Shown: positions 8,077-16,826, counted from the first letter of the stretch. The stretch is DNA of 64,000 nt from Permianibacter fluminis (GCF_013179735.1 NZ_JABMEG010000001.1:806001-870000); one strand, 5' to 3'. Notes: generated from the sequence alone by a model not told the origin. Program-made: numbers and translations.

Positions 8077-10866
8077 TCAATGTGCTTCATCCCAATTCAG
8101 GCCGGTGCCGACATCGACCACCAGCGGCACGGCCAACTCGGCGGCGCCGCTCATCAGCGCCCGCAGTTTTTCTTTGACCGCTTCGACCGCGTTGTCGGCC
8201 ACTTCCAGCACCAGTTCGTCGTGCACTTGCAGCAGCATCTTCGCGGGTACGTTTTCCTCGATCAACCATTTATCGACCGCCAGCATTGCCCGCTTGACGA
8301 TATCAGCGGCGGTGCCTTGCATTGGCGCGTTGATGGCGACCCGTTCGGCGCCCTTGCGCCGGTTCTGGTTGGCGGCTTTGATTTCCGGCAGATACAGGCG
8401 TCGACCAAACAGTGTTTCGACGTAACCGTTTTGTCGCGCCTGTTCGCGAATCTCGTTCATGTAATGCTCGACGCCGGGGTAACGGGCGAAATAGCGGTTC
8501 ATGTAATGCTGGGCTTCTTCGCGGCCGACATCGATTTGCCGAGCCAGACCAAACGCCGACATGCCGTAAATCAAACCGAAATTGATCGCCTTGGCGCGCC
8601 GGCGCATTTCCGAACTGACCTCTTCCGGCGCCACTTCAAAAATTTCTGCGGCGGTGGCGCGGTGCACGTCCTGACCGTTTTTGAACGCGGTCATCAGGCC
8701 CGGATCATTCGACAGATGCGCCATGATCCGCAATTCAATCTGCGAATAGTCGGCGGCCATCAGGATATGGCCTTTCGGCGCAATGAAAGCCTGACGGATC
8801 TTGCGACCTTCCTCGGTGCGGATGGGAATGTTCTGCACGTTCGGATCGGTAGACGACAGCCGCCCGGTCGCCGCGCCGGTTTGATTGAACGAAGTGTGGA
8901 CCCGACCGGTTTTGGGGTTGACCAGTTCCGGCAGCTTGTCGGTGTAGGTCGATTTGAGTTTTGAAAGCTGACGATGCTCCAGAATCAATTTTGGCAGCGG
9001 ATAGTCGAGCGCCAATTCTTCCAGCACTTCTTCATTGGTCGAGGGGGCGCCGGTCGGCGTCTTCTGCAGCACCGGCAACTTCATTTCTTCAAAGAAAATC
9101 TGCCCGAGCTGCTTCGGTGAACCGAGATTGAATTGTCGGCCGGCAAGCTCATACGCCTGCTGCTCCAGTTCGCCGATACGCTTGGCCATTTCAACACTCT
9201 GGCCGCGCAATTTGCCAGCGTCGATCAGCACGCCATTGCGTTCCATCCGGGCCAGCACCGGCACCAGCGGCATTTCGATATCGGTGTAGACGCCGCGCAG
9301 CCGCGCTTCCTTTTGCAGGCGTGGCCACTGTTGTTGGTGCAGCTTGAAGGTGACATCGGCATCTTCGGCGGCGTAAGTGCTGGCCGTTTCCAGATCAATT
9401 TGATTGAAAGTCAGCTGATCCTTGCCCTTGCCGGCAATCTCTGTAAACGAAATGGTCTGATGGCCCAGCAGCTTCAGCGCCAGCGTATCCATGTCGTGCC
9501 GGGTGCCGGCGGCGTCGAGCACATAGCTTTCCAGCATGGTGTCGTGCGCGAGCCCGCGCAGCGTGATGCCGTAATTGGCCAGCACTTTCAGATCGTATTT
9601 GATGTTGTGGCCAATCTTGGCTTTCTGCTCGTCTTCGAGCAGCGGCTTCAATGCGGCCAACACCGTCTTGCGATCGAGCTGGGTTGGCGCACCAAGGTAA
9701 TCATGCGCCAGCGGGATATAGCAGGCGCGGCCGTCGGCGAGTGAAAAGGAAACGCCGACAATCTCGGCAATCATTTCATCGAGACTGGTGGTTTCGCTGT
9801 CATAGGCAATGAGTTCTGCGGCCTGAAGCCAGCCCAGCCAGCGCTGAAAATCGATCTCGGTCAAAATGCTTTCGTAACCGTCGCGCTGGATGCTGACGGC
9901 CGGCGCGTTGGTTTCGGTTGGAGCCTCATCGCCAGCGCCGGATTTGCTACTGGCGTTGCCGGCCGATTTGCTCGCGCCTTTCGCGGCCGCCTTGTTGGCA
10001 AATACCGGCTCGCCGTTCAGAATTTCCTTCAGCCAGGTTTTGAACTCCAGGTCGCTGTACAGCTCGCGCAGCGCGTCGGTGTTTGGTGTGCCCGGTTTCA
10101 GATCATCAAAATCAAAAGGCAGTTCACAATCGCATTTGATGGTCGCCAAGGCTTTTGACAGCGGCAGCGTGGCCGCGGCCGCGCGCAGGTTCTCGCCGGC
10201 CTTGCCTTTGACTTCCGCGGCACGCGCCAGCACGGCATCAAACGAACCGAACTCCTGTATCCATTTCGCCGCGGTTTTCGGCCCAACGCCGGGCACGCCC
10301 GGAATGTTGTCGACGCTGTCGCCCATCAACGCCAGATAATCGACGATGCGTTCCGGCGGCACGCCGAATTTCTCGATCACTTCGGCAATGCCCATCACGG
10401 TATCGGTCATCGAGTTGGCGATTTTCACCTTGTCGCTGACCAGCTGCGCCATGTCCTTGTCCGAGGTGGAAATCAGCACCGGCAGGCCACGGGCTTCAGC
10501 GTGTTTGGCCAGCGTGCCGATCACGTCATCAGCCTCGACGCCGCTTTCCATCACCAGCGGCAGACCCAGCGCGCGTATCAATTCGTGCAGGGGTTTGATC
10601 TGGCTGCGCAGCTCGTCCGGCATCGGTGGCCGGTTGGCTTTGTATTCCGGGTACATGTCATCGCGAAAGGTCTTGCCGCTGGCGTCAAACACCACCGCGA
10701 TACGCTCCGGTTGATGCTGCTGCATCAGCTTCTTCAGCATTGCGACCACGCCGTAGGCGGCGCCGGTGGGTTGGCCCTTGCTGTTGGTCAGCGGCGGCAG
10801 CGCATGAAAGGCGCGGAACAAATATGATGATCCATCGACGAGGATCAAAGGCAACTGACTGGTCAT
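8077..10866 (-). CDS. polA: DNA polymerase I
   Basis: 929 residues from ATG 10866, the normal Pol I length. The N-terminal 5'-3' exonuclease (1 to about 290; LILVDGSSYLFRAFHALPP, EADDVIGTLA, LMGDSVDNIPGVPGVGPKTA) is followed by the 3'-5' proofreading domain (about 335-520; AYDSETTSLDEM retains the acidic pair) and the polymerase domain (about 525-929; motif A ADYSQIELRI, motif B RRAKAINFGLIYGM, motif C LQVHDELVLEV). All catalytic residues appear intact. It fills gaps in replication and repair. Divergent from the DUF2782 gene with only 66 nt between the starts. Confidence 0.97.
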   Translation of the reverse strand: MTSQLPLILVDGSSYLFRAFHALPPLTNSKGQPTGAAYGVVAMLKKLMQQHQPERIAVVFDASGKTFRDDMYPEYKANRPPMPDELRSQIKPLHELIRALGLPLVMESGVEADDVIGTLAKHAEARGLPVLISTSDKDMAQLVSDKVKIANSMTDTVMGIAEVIEKFGVPPERIVDYLALMGDSVDNIPGVPGVGPKTAAKWIQEFGSFDAVLARAAEVKGKAGENLRAAAATLPLSKALATIKCDCELPFDFDDLKPGTPNTDALRELYSDLEFKTWLKEILNGEPVFANKAAAKGASKSAGNASSKSGAGDEAPTETNAPAVSIQRDGYESILTEIDFQRWLGWLQAAELIAYDSETTSLDEMIAEIVGVSFSLADGRACYIPLAHDYLGAPTQLDRKTVLAALKPLLEDEQKAKIGHNIKYDLKVLANYGITLRGLAHDTMLESYVLDAAGTRHDMDTLALKLLGHQTISFTEIAGKGKDQLTFNQIDLETASTYAAEDADVTFKLHQQQWPRLQKEARLRGVYTDIEMPLVPVLARMERNGVLIDAGKLRGQSVEMAKRIGELEQQAYELAGRQFNLGSPKQLGQIFFEEMKLPVLQKTPTGAPSTNEEVLEELALDYPLPKLILEHRQLSKLKSTYTDKLPELVNPKTGRVHTSFNQTGAATGRLSSTDPNVQNIPIRTEEGRKIRQAFIAPKGHILMAADYSQIELRIMAHLSNDPGLMTAFKNGQDVHRATAAEIFEVAPEEVSSEMRRRAKAINFGLIYGMSAFGLARQIDVGREEAQHYMNRYFARYPGVEHYMNEIREQARQNGYVETLFGRRLYLPEIKAANQNRRKGAERVAINAPMQGTAADIVKRAMLAVDKWLIEENVPAKMLLQVHDELVLEVADNAVEAVKEKLRALMSGAAELAVPLVVDVGTGLNWDEAH

Positions 10867-10932
10867 GGCCTTAGGCTGGGTCAATAATGAAGGCGCACAG
10901 TGTACTGTGTGTCGTGTAGGGAGGGACTTCTG

Positions 10933-11238
10933 ATGCGAACCATGCTTGCAGTACTGGCCGTGACCGTTGCCGCCATCGCAACCGCCGGCGAACCGGTGCA
11001 GGACCGGCCGGTGGTTAGCCAAGGCAATACGCTGGAACCGACTGTTCGGGTCCGGCCTGACGACGGCGCCACCATCAAGGAATGGGTCAAGAACGGCAAA
11101 CTGGTCGCCGTCCGGGTCGAGCCCAAGATTGGCCCTGCCTATTATCTGGTCGATACCAATGGCGACGGCCTGTTTGAGCCCGGCCCGGATTTCGGCGACG
11201 ACGGCATGGTCGCCCAGTGGGTGCTGTTCCGGTTCTAG
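10933..11238 (+). CDS. DUF2782 exported small protein
   Basis: 101 residues. A signal peptide (about 1-18, AIATA-G) is followed by the DUF2782 pattern: VRVRPDDGATIKEWVKNGKL, VEPKIGPAYYLVDTNGDG and a closing WVLFRF. The family sits beside polA in many gammaproteobacteria; its function is unknown. ATG 10933 has GGGAGGGACTT upstream; a longer frame to 10900 would destroy the signal peptide. Confidence 0.85.
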   Translation: MRTMLAVLAVTVAAIATAGEPVQDRPVVSQGNTLEPTVRVRPDDGATIKEWVKNGKLVAVRVEPKIGPAYYLVDTNGDGLFEPGPDFGDDGMVAQWVLFRF

Positions 11239-11931
11239 TGGCGGTATTCGCGACGGCGGACTCGCGGTTTGCGGTGGTCAGGTGGCGCAAGCGCGGGCCT
11301 GAGTGGAGAGTGGGCGGTGTTTTTCACTGGTAGCGGCCCCTTCGCTCTCGCCGCCAACTCTTGCCACCCCGACCGCCTCTGATCCCCTCAGATCCCCTCC
11401 CCCTCGACGGGGGAGGGCCAGGGAGAGGGTGAAACCCCCAGCCCGCACCGCCACCAGAGCCGGGCACCAGGCCCGCGTCCCCACAAATCCAAGCCAACCG
11501 TTCCCGAGTTATGCACATACTCACAGTTTCTGTGGATAAAGTCGTGGAGAACGCTGGGGCGAAAATGGGATGCATGTTCACAAGCCGAACGAGCCATGTG
11601 AGTAAGCCCAGTAAAATTTAATAAAAACAGACGTTTATAGCGGTCTGTTTAAGCTTCGCTTGATTATCACAACTTAACTGTCGGATTTTTGTGCTGTGCA
11701 AAAACCGGCAAGGTTCCACGGCAAAACCGGCGAAAAAGCCGCCAAAAAAAGCGCTTTATCGGCCTACGCGCCTTGAGCCATGGGCCTTTTAGGCCGCTCC
11801 TGCTCGACAGCAGGGAAAGCCTGACCGCTACGCCCAACCTGCAGCCCAAGTCCGCCCCGCCACATTCCCACACGCCTTCGCGCCAGAAATCCATTCCCCT
11901 GCCCCGCCCGGCCGGGCAGAATCGCCGCCCT
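11239..11931. other. Intergenic region upstream of recQ
   Basis: 693 bases with no supported gene. It contains a GGGGAGGG-type repeat at 11391-11431, two DnaA-box-like nonamers (TTATGCACA at 11509-11517 and TGTGGATAA, the complement of TTATCCACA, at 11531-11539), and an AT-rich stretch with a stem AAACAGAC/GTCTGTTT at 11625-11650 that could be a weak terminator or operator. The recQ frame stays open upstream to 11689, but that part lacks RecQ similarity. Confidence 0.4.
11391..11431. repeat. GGGGAGGG-type dispersed repeat
   Basis: GATCCCCTCCCCCTC, a short spacer, then GGGGGAGGGCCAGGGAGAGG. The same pattern recurs at 54782-54823 and 54951-54994, and looser versions at 2480-2516, 51677-51713, 58244-58282 and 58323-58360. 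Confidence 0.7.
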
Positions 11932-13749
11932 ATGCAAACCCAAGCGCTCCACCTCCTCCGCACCGTCTTTGGCTACGACAGCTTTCGTGGTCAGCAGGCG
12001 GCCATCATTGATACGGTTTGTGCTGGCGGTGATGCGCTGGTGCTGATGCCGACCGGTGCCGGCAAATCGCTATGCTTTCAAATTCCGGCGCTGGCCCGCT
12101 CCGGCGTTGGCGTGGTGGTTTCGCCGCTGATTGCCCTGATGCAGGATCAGGTGCTGACCTTGCAGGAAGCCGGCGTGCGCGCCGCCATGCTCAATTCCGC
12201 GCTCAGCGCGGAAAAAGCCGCTGCCACCGAACGGCAACTGCTCGCCGGTGAGCTGGATCTGATCTACGTGGCGCCGGAACGTCTGCTCACCGGTCGCTTC
12301 CTGGATTTGCTCGACCGGCTCAATGACGTCCGCAACGGCGGCCCCGGCATTGCGCTGTTCGCCATCGATGAAGCGCATTGCGTGTCGCAATGGGGCCACG
12401 ACTTCCGGCCGGAATACCTGCAGCTGTCGATGTTGCACGAGCGCTGGCCGCAGGTGCCGCGCATTGCGCTCACCGCCACGGCCGATGGCCGCACCCAGCA
12501 GGAAATCATCCACCGACTCGGGCTGGAAAACGCGCAGGTTTTTCTGTCCAGTTTTGATCGGCCCAATATCCGTTACCGGGTCACGCCCAAACAAAACGGT
12601 CGCGAACAATTGCTGCGTTATTTGCGTGAGCAGCATCCGGGCGATGCCGGCATTGTCTATTGCCTGTCGCGCAACAAAGTCGAAGACACCGCCGCATGGC
12701 TGGGTGAGCAGGGCATTCCGGCGCTGCCCTATCACGCCGGGCTCTCGTCACAACAACGTGAGCAAAACCAGAACCGCTTTCTGAACGAAGACGGCATTGT
12801 CATGGTCGCGACCATCGCCTTTGGCATGGGCATCGATAAACCCGATGTCCGTTTTGTTGCCCATCTCGATTTGCCGAAATCGCTGGAAGCGTATTACCAG
12901 GAAACCGGCCGCGCCGGCCGCGACGGCCTGCCGGCCAGTGCCTGGATGGCCTACGGCCTGCAAGATGCGGTCACGCTACGGCAAATGCTCAGCCAGGGCG
13001 ACGCCAGTGAAACGCAAAAACGCGTGGAGCTCGCGAAACTCAATGCCATGCTCGGCTATGCCGAAGTCACCACCTGCCGCCGGCAAGTGCTGCTCAATTA
13101 TTTTGGCGAAAGCGGTCACCCGCCCTGCGGCAACTGCGACAATTGTCTGGAGCCGCCAGAAACCTTCGACGGTACCATCGTTGCGCAAAAAGCGCTGTCC
13201 TGCGTGTTCCGCACCGGCCAGCGTTTTGGTGTGGGTTACCTCATCGACGTGCTGCTCGGCAAAGACGATGACCGCATCCAGCAATTCGGCCACCACGCGC
13301 TCAGCGTGTTCGGCATCGGCAAAGAGCTGGATGACAAAGACTGGAAGTCGGCGTACCGGCAACTGGTCGCGGCCGGCTACCTGCGCGTGGATCACGACAG
13401 CCACGGTGCGCTCAAACTCACCGAGGAATCACGGCCGCTCTTGAAAGGCGAGATCAAAATCCAGTTGCGCAAGGAACTGCGTGGCCGCAAGAAAAAAACC
13501 AGTCGCGAAACCGCCTTCAGCAACGACGCCGACGAAACGCTGTGGAACGCCCTGCGCGACAAGCGCCGCGAACTCGCCAAGGAACACAGCGTGCCACCCT
13601 ACGTCATTTTTCACGACGCCACCCTCAAAGCCATGCTGGAACAGCGGCCCTCCTCGATGGGCGAGCTGGCGCAGATCAGCGGCGTCGGCGCCCGAAAGCT
13701 GGAGGCTTATGGGTCGGAGTTTCTGGAAGTGTTGCTGGAACACGGCTGA
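11932..13749 (+). CDS. recQ: ATP-dependent DNA helicase RecQ
   Basis: 605 residues from ATG 11932. Superfamily 2 helicase core: Walker A MPTGAGKS (about 39-46), the DEAH box with RecQ-specific aromatic loop ([18 protein letters not shown]), motif III ALTATA, and motif [12 protein letters not shown]. The zinc-binding region ([19 protein letters not shown]) and the winged-helix RQC domain follow, and the C-terminal HRDC domain (about 525-600) includes [13 protein letters not shown]. It unwinds recombination intermediates. An attC-rich region begins just after its stop. Confidence 0.96.
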   Translation: MQTQALHLLRTVFGYDSFRGQQAAIIDTVCAGGDALVLMPTGAGKSLCFQIPALARSGVGVVVSPLIALMQDQVLTLQEAGVRAAMLNSALSAEKAAATERQLLAGELDLIYVAPERLLTGRFLDLLDRLNDVRNGGPGIALFAIDEAHCVSQWGHDFRPEYLQLSMLHERWPQVPRIALTATADGRTQQEIIHRLGLENAQVFLSSFDRPNIRYRVTPKQNGREQLLRYLREQHPGDAGIVYCLSRNKVEDTAAWLGEQGIPALPYHAGLSSQQREQNQNRFLNEDGIVMVATIAFGMGIDKPDVRFVAHLDLPKSLEAYYQETGRAGRDGLPASAWMAYGLQDAVTLRQMLSQGDASETQKRVELAKLNAMLGYAEVTTCRRQVLLNYFGESGHPPCGNCDNCLEPPETFDGTIVAQKALSCVFRTGQRFGVGYLIDVLLGKDDDRIQQFGHHALSVFGIGKELDDKDWKSAYRQLVAAGYLRVDHDSHGALKLTEESRPLLKGEIKIQLRKELRGRKKKTSRETAFSNDADETLWNALRDKRRELAKEHSVPPYVIFHDATLKAMLEQRPSSMGELAQISGVGARKLEAYGSEFLEVLLEHG

Positions 13750-14115
13750 CGCGCCGCGCCCCTGCCGGGGATAAATGTGTTGTTAAACGGGCGCTATCCA
13801 CCGGCGATTGCGCGTAGTCATTAGGCATTAGCGGCAAGCCTTGCCGTTTAACATGGCTTATCTGTCGCCAGTCCAGTCCGCCAAGACACTGAAAATCCAG
13901 ACAAAAGCATCAGGCCTGACGCGACACGAGGCTGGCTTTATCTGCACCGGCGCCGATGTTAAACGGCAGCGCCTTCTAACATCGGTGCGTGGATAACCCA
14001 ATTCGGTTGCCAATTTCTTGAAATACCGAAAGAATTCGGGCTTTCAATCCTTGCCAGAAGCCTGTGTTAAACGGCAGAGGCAGATAATTACTAGTTAGGC
14101 CTCGCACAACGCACC
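13750..14115. other. Gap with repeated TGTTAAACGG sites
   Basis: No gene seen. TGTTAAACGG(CA) occurs at 13781-13790, 13957-13968 and 14065-14076, and inverted (TGCCGTTTAACA) at 13842-13853. GTTAAAC fits the integron core-site consensus GTTRRRY. The inverted copy and the 13957 copy bound a 119-bp stretch (13846-13964) whose ends pair as GTTTAACAT-GGC against GTTTAACATCGGC with one unpaired base, as in attC sites. A further core-like GTTAGGC lies at 14094-14100, just before the first cassette-like gene. Confidence 0.5.
14094..14100 (+). other. Integron core site GTTAGGC
   Basis: GTTAGGC is the canonical GTTRRRY crossover heptamer. It is 15 nt upstream of the first cassette-like gene, where the boundary of a gene cassette would be. 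I see no paired attC arm upstream, so it may be the remnant of an attI or of a decayed attC. Confidence 0.5.
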
Positions 14116-14484
14116 ATGGAAATTCACGCGCCAGGAAATGAAGACCTTCTCGCTCGCTGGAAGCGAAATCACACGTTCCTCCGGGTCGAGGTCGTCGGTG
14201 CCAACGTCGCGCTTTCCTTCACAGGAGTGCTGGAGCGGTATTCGCCAACTGAAATCGTCGTCTCCAGAAATTCCGACGAACTGTCAATCTCAACCTTTTG
14301 TGGGGCCTACAGCATCAACGAAGGACCGATCGAACCGGACCCTGAAGGGTTCTGGCAGACCTATCGCAGGGTAGTGCAGGTCACCACGGACGGCGGCGCG
14401 CAATGCCATATCTACGAACTTCGAAATGTGCATGCATGTGGCGTAAGAAAACACGAAGGTCCACGGTCATGCGATGCCGACTGA
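14116..14484 (+). CDS. Hypothetical protein in integron-type cassette 1
   Basis: 122 residues; no family recognised. It has no signal peptide or membrane helix. The layout, a single small gene 15 nt after a GTTAGGC site and ending 64 nt before a well-formed attC at 14549-14626, is that of a mobile gene cassette. The protein has alternating hydrophobic residues (FLRVEVVGANVALSFTGVLE) suggesting a beta-rich fold. Codon use is near that of the host but less biased. Confidence 0.65.
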   Translation: MEIHAPGNEDLLARWKRNHTFLRVEVVGANVALSFTGVLERYSPTEIVVSRNSDELSISTFCGAYSINEGPIEPDPEGFWQTYRRVVQVTTDGGAQCHIYELRNVHACGVRKHEGPRSCDAD

Positions 14485-14548
14485 ACACGCCCCTTCTCAA
14501 GCCTGTGCGCCGCCTGCTTTCCTCGTCTCGAGGGCAAGCACCAGCGAG

Positions 14549-14626
14549 GCCTAACCCTTCCATCGAGGGGACGTCACAAAGGCCGCTTCGCGCCCTTTGC
14601 GCCGCCCCTCATGTCAAACGTTAGAC
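14549..14626 (+). other. attC recombination site (59-be) of cassette 1
   Basis: R'' GCCTAAC at 14549-14555 and R' GTTAGAC at 14620-14626 bound a 78-bp imperfect palindrome. Inner arms pair as GAGGGGACGTCACAAAGG against GAGGGGCGGCGCAAAGGG (complement of 14593-14610), with mismatches and unpaired bases typical of the folded attC recognised by IntI. The centre is GCCGCTTCGCG. This is the clearest integron signature in the window. Confidence 0.85.
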
Positions 14627-14629
14627 CAA

Positions 14630-15010
14630 ATGAATCGCGACACACTATTCATCGCCAAGCAAACGCCATTTAGCACTTTGGATACAATCGCTTTAGCAAT
14701 ATTTAAAGCACTCGAATTGCTAGAAACCGAAGAGCGATTCAGTTCCAACTATCCCCCGGACGATCACTATTTTGCCGCTTATGGAAAGAATGTAGTGCTC
14801 AAGGTATTTGATATGGATGACGTAAAGCCAGAGTATCCATTTTGCGTATCCATAGACAAGCCAACCTATCGACATGGTGAGGCTCAAATTCCCACAGACT
14901 CATCGGTTCTTGCTGCAGCGCTCGCTGAGAAAGGGTTTCGCGTTTTCGAGCCCAATGGCCCTTGGTACAGCACAGGCTGGAATGGCGAAGGCAAAGAATA
15001 TGCAGTCTAA
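14630..15010 (+). CDS. Hypothetical protein in integron-type cassette 2
   Basis: 126 residues from ATG 14630, which lies 4 nt after the R' site of the preceding attC, the usual spacing in cassettes. The family is not recognised; it is a small acidic soluble protein (VLKVFDMDDVKPEYPFCVSI, EKGFRVFEPNGPWYSTGWNG). Its AT-richer composition differs from the host core. The stop codon overlaps the R''-like GTCTAAC at 15005-15011, but the second half of that attC is missing. Confidence 0.7.
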   Translation: MNRDTLFIAKQTPFSTLDTIALAIFKALELLETEERFSSNYPPDDHYFAAYGKNVVLKVFDMDDVKPEYPFCVSIDKPTYRHGEAQIPTDSSVLAAALAEKGFRVFEPNGPWYSTGWNGEGKEYAV

Positions 15011-15031
15011 CACGTCGTTCGAAACCGTTAC
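15005..15031 (+). other. Truncated attC (left half only)
   Basis: GTCTAAC followed by ACGTCGTTCGAAACCG looks like the R''-L'' arm of an attC, but no matching GTTRRRY arm is found before the next gene. Cassette 2 is probably locked in place by loss of the right half. Confidence 0.5.
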
Positions 15032-15049
15032 GGCCTTTGGCCTCCACTG

Positions 15050-15079
15050 GACCGCTTTCAGCGTTGCTGAAAGCGGCCT
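15050..15079 (+). other. Strong hairpin, possible terminator
   Basis: CCGCTTTCAGC at 15052-15062 and GCTGAAAGCGG at 15066-15076 form a perfect 11-bp stem with a GTT loop, followed by CCTTTC. It sits between cassette 2 and the next gene. Confidence 0.5.
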
Positions 15080-15103
15080 TTCAACTCTGCGTAGGAGTCA
15101 CTG

Positions 15104-15523
15104 ATGTCAGCGCCCACGATCAACGACATGATGGTTGCCTACGCCGAGGACGCTGTCGATTTCGCACGCAACAACTTTGGGGTATCGCTCGACTACACCG
15201 CTGAAAGTGTCGAGAAAATCGAAGTCATGGCAAACCGACTATTTCAGGCTAAGCCAAAAGGTTTTCTTGGCAAGTTCATTCGGAAAGGACCTTCGGAGGA
15301 AGAAATTCAGACTGTGTGCAAAATGCTAGGTGGCTACATTGGTGAGGTGTATCGCAGAACAAAGGGTGGTGAATGGGCCATCAATCAGGAATACCAAACC
15401 ATAGGCCTGACGTCAGGCGAGGCTTGGATATTTCCACCCGCGAAGGTTCATAAGCGGCTCACCAACGGCACAGAAGACAACCTTCAATCATACTTTCGCG
15501 TCATCCTTGAGCAACCTTGGTGA
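15104..15523 (+). CDS. Hypothetical protein, DUF3806-like
   Basis: 139 residues. The pattern AEDAVDFARNNFGVSLDYTAESVEKIE, then MLGGYIGEVYRRTKGGEWAIN and FPPAKVHKRLTNG, resembles a family of small cytosolic proteins I associate with DUF3806; that assignment is from memory and tentative. It starts 25 nt after a strong hairpin, so it may have its own promoter. It lies in the cassette region, but no attC follows it. Confidence 0.65.
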   Translation: MSAPTINDMMVAYAEDAVDFARNNFGVSLDYTAESVEKIEVMANRLFQAKPKGFLGKFIRKGPSEEEIQTVCKMLGGYIGEVYRRTKGGEWAINQEYQTIGLTSGEAWIFPPAKVHKRLTNGTEDNLQSYFRVILEQPW

Positions 15524-15635
15524 AGGTACCGTAGGTCAGAATCACGCAGCGCTTCGGACGCATGAACAAGACATTCGTACGAAGCCGTTCACGCGGATTC
15601 GCACCTACAATCCCAACGTTTTGTTGAAACACGAT

Positions 15636-15890
15636 ATGACTTGCTATCTGGTAATGGTAATGCGCACAGCGCAGTTTCAGGCGTCAGCCATTGCGCCGCA
15701 TCAGGCGTTTCTGGAAACGCTGCGGCAGAATGGTCAGCTGGAGTTGGCGGGGCCGTTTACTGACAAGAGCGGTGGCGCGTATGTGATACGCGCTGAGAAT
15801 CTGGCGGCGGCGCAGGCGCTGGCATTCACCGACCCGTTGCACACCACGCAATCGTCGCTCGTGACGGTGTATGAGTGGAGCGCCAGTTGA
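15636..15890 (+). CDS. YciI-like protein
   Basis: 84 residues from ATG 15636. The ferredoxin-like YCII domain is seen in APHQAFLETLRQNGQLELAGPFTDKSGG (cut here for family pattern: H, then LAGPF, then GG) and the closing DPLHTTQSSLVTVYEW. The family includes small enzymes of dehalogenation or unknown reactions. A longer frame runs back to 15507 but overlaps the preceding gene and lacks similarity. Base composition is host-like. Confidence 0.75.
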   Translation: MTCYLVMVMRTAQFQASAIAPHQAFLETLRQNGQLELAGPFTDKSGGAYVIRAENLAAAQALAFTDPLHTTQSSLVTVYEWSAS

Positions 15891-16443
15891 GCTCAGGCCA
15901 GCGATCAAGTTGCTGGTAATACCCTAGTCCAATCACGAATGATGTTCCTGAGCAGGTAGCGCTACCGAAAGTCGTGCTTGTGCAAGCGTTGGCAGACGGC
16001 AGGCGCTGACTTCACTTCGAATCCTCTTCACCTCGAACCGTCTTTACTTCGAACCCACCTCATTTCAACCGCCGGACAAATCGCGCAAGCGGCGCAAACC
16101 ATGCGCCGTCGCCGCGTAGCAGACGCCCCGCTCAGATGCTTGATCATCGCCAATTGGTAAACGCCGGGTTTGCTTGCTATACCTTGTGGCGCCTGCGTCG
16201 ATGCGCGACTTTTTCTCGTACCGGCGTCAGGCATTTCTTCTGACCGTTTCTGTGCTGAAGCGGTCCCGCATCAGCTGGTATTGATCCGAACGTTGGGATC
16301 CTGGGTGCGCTGGAATCAGGGACGCCAAACCGATCAGGGCGTGGAAAAAATCACGCTCAAGATCTGTTGGCGACAAGCGAGTCCGCAGGTGAAGGAGTTC
16401 ACGCCGGACGCTGTCAGGGACGCAAAGTCCCGGAGGATGCACG
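15891..16443. other. Intergenic region with tandem repeat and structured leader
   Basis: 553 bases without a supported gene. It holds three tandem copies of a 16-bp unit (CTTYACYTCGAAYCCN-like) at 16010-16057, and, at the right end, two consecutive hairpins described separately that lead into the ribosome site of the next gene. Confidence 0.5.
16381..16436 (+). promoter_or_regulatory. Double-hairpin 5' leader of the 16444 gene
   Basis: Hairpin 1 (16381-16409) has an outer stem GTCCG/CGGAC and inner stem GTGAA/TTCAC with a GGAG loop. Hairpin 2 (16417-16431) is GGGAC/GTCCC with a GCAAA loop and abuts the ribosome site GGAGG at 16432-16436, 7 nt before ATG. This arrangement could control translation. 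It is not a match to a riboswitch I can name. Confidence 0.45.
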
Positions 16444-16821
16444 ATGAAGACGTATCAACCGAAAAGTGGTTACAACCCGAATCTGGCCGAGATGGGTTTG
16501 GCTGCGCCGCTCGACCAACATGTGGTGATTCCGATTCAGGTCAGCAACGGCAAGCCATCGCTGAAAAATCCCAATCAAAACACCGCCTATATCGATCAGG
16601 GACAGTATGCCCTGTGGGTGTGCAATGAGCCGTTCACGGTCTGGTTTGATGACCCGACCGCCAAGCGTGAGGCCGACACCCATTCTGCCAAAGGCACCGG
16701 CTACAAATACGCCGCCGAATCCAAGGCCAAGGATTTCAAATACACCAATATGCCGTACGACTATCACATTGATGTCGCCGGTGGCACGCTGGACCCGATC
16801 ATCATCATCCGACCGAGTTGA
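16444..16821 (+). CDS. Hypothetical protein with structured leader
   Basis: 125 residues, soluble, no signal peptide. Not recognised. It starts with a polar segment (MKTYQPKSGYNPNLAEMG), has a charged middle (DDPTAKREADTHSAKGTG) and ends in a beta-rich tail (YDYHIDVAGGTLDPIIIIRP) reminiscent of small beta-sandwich proteins. GGAGG lies 7 nt before the ATG and two hairpins precede it, so expression is probably strong or regulated. A perfect terminator follows at 16827-16864. Composition is host-like. Confidence 0.7.
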   Translation: MKTYQPKSGYNPNLAEMGLAAPLDQHVVIPIQVSNGKPSLKNPNQNTAYIDQGQYALWVCNEPFTVWFDDPTAKREADTHSAKGTGYKYAAESKAKDFKYTNMPYDYHIDVAGGTLDPIIIIRPS

Positions 16822-16826
16822 CGCTA

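Noticed and set aside
13750-14115. A hidden integrase gene (intI) upstream of the cassettes
   Set aside because: No open frame of integrase length or tyrosine-recombinase motif is found on either strand between recQ and the first cassette.
15052-15076. Second complete attC between cassette 2 and the 15104 gene
   Set aside because: The perfect stem has no GTTRRRY heptamer at its end and does not pair with the left arm at 15005-15031.
16415-16436. Possible c-di-GMP (GEMM-I) riboswitch because of GGGACGCAAAG
   Set aside because: The rest of the aptamer is missing: there is no GCAAAC strand or GAAA tetraloop stem before it, and only 13 nt remain before the ATG, with no room for the P3 stem.
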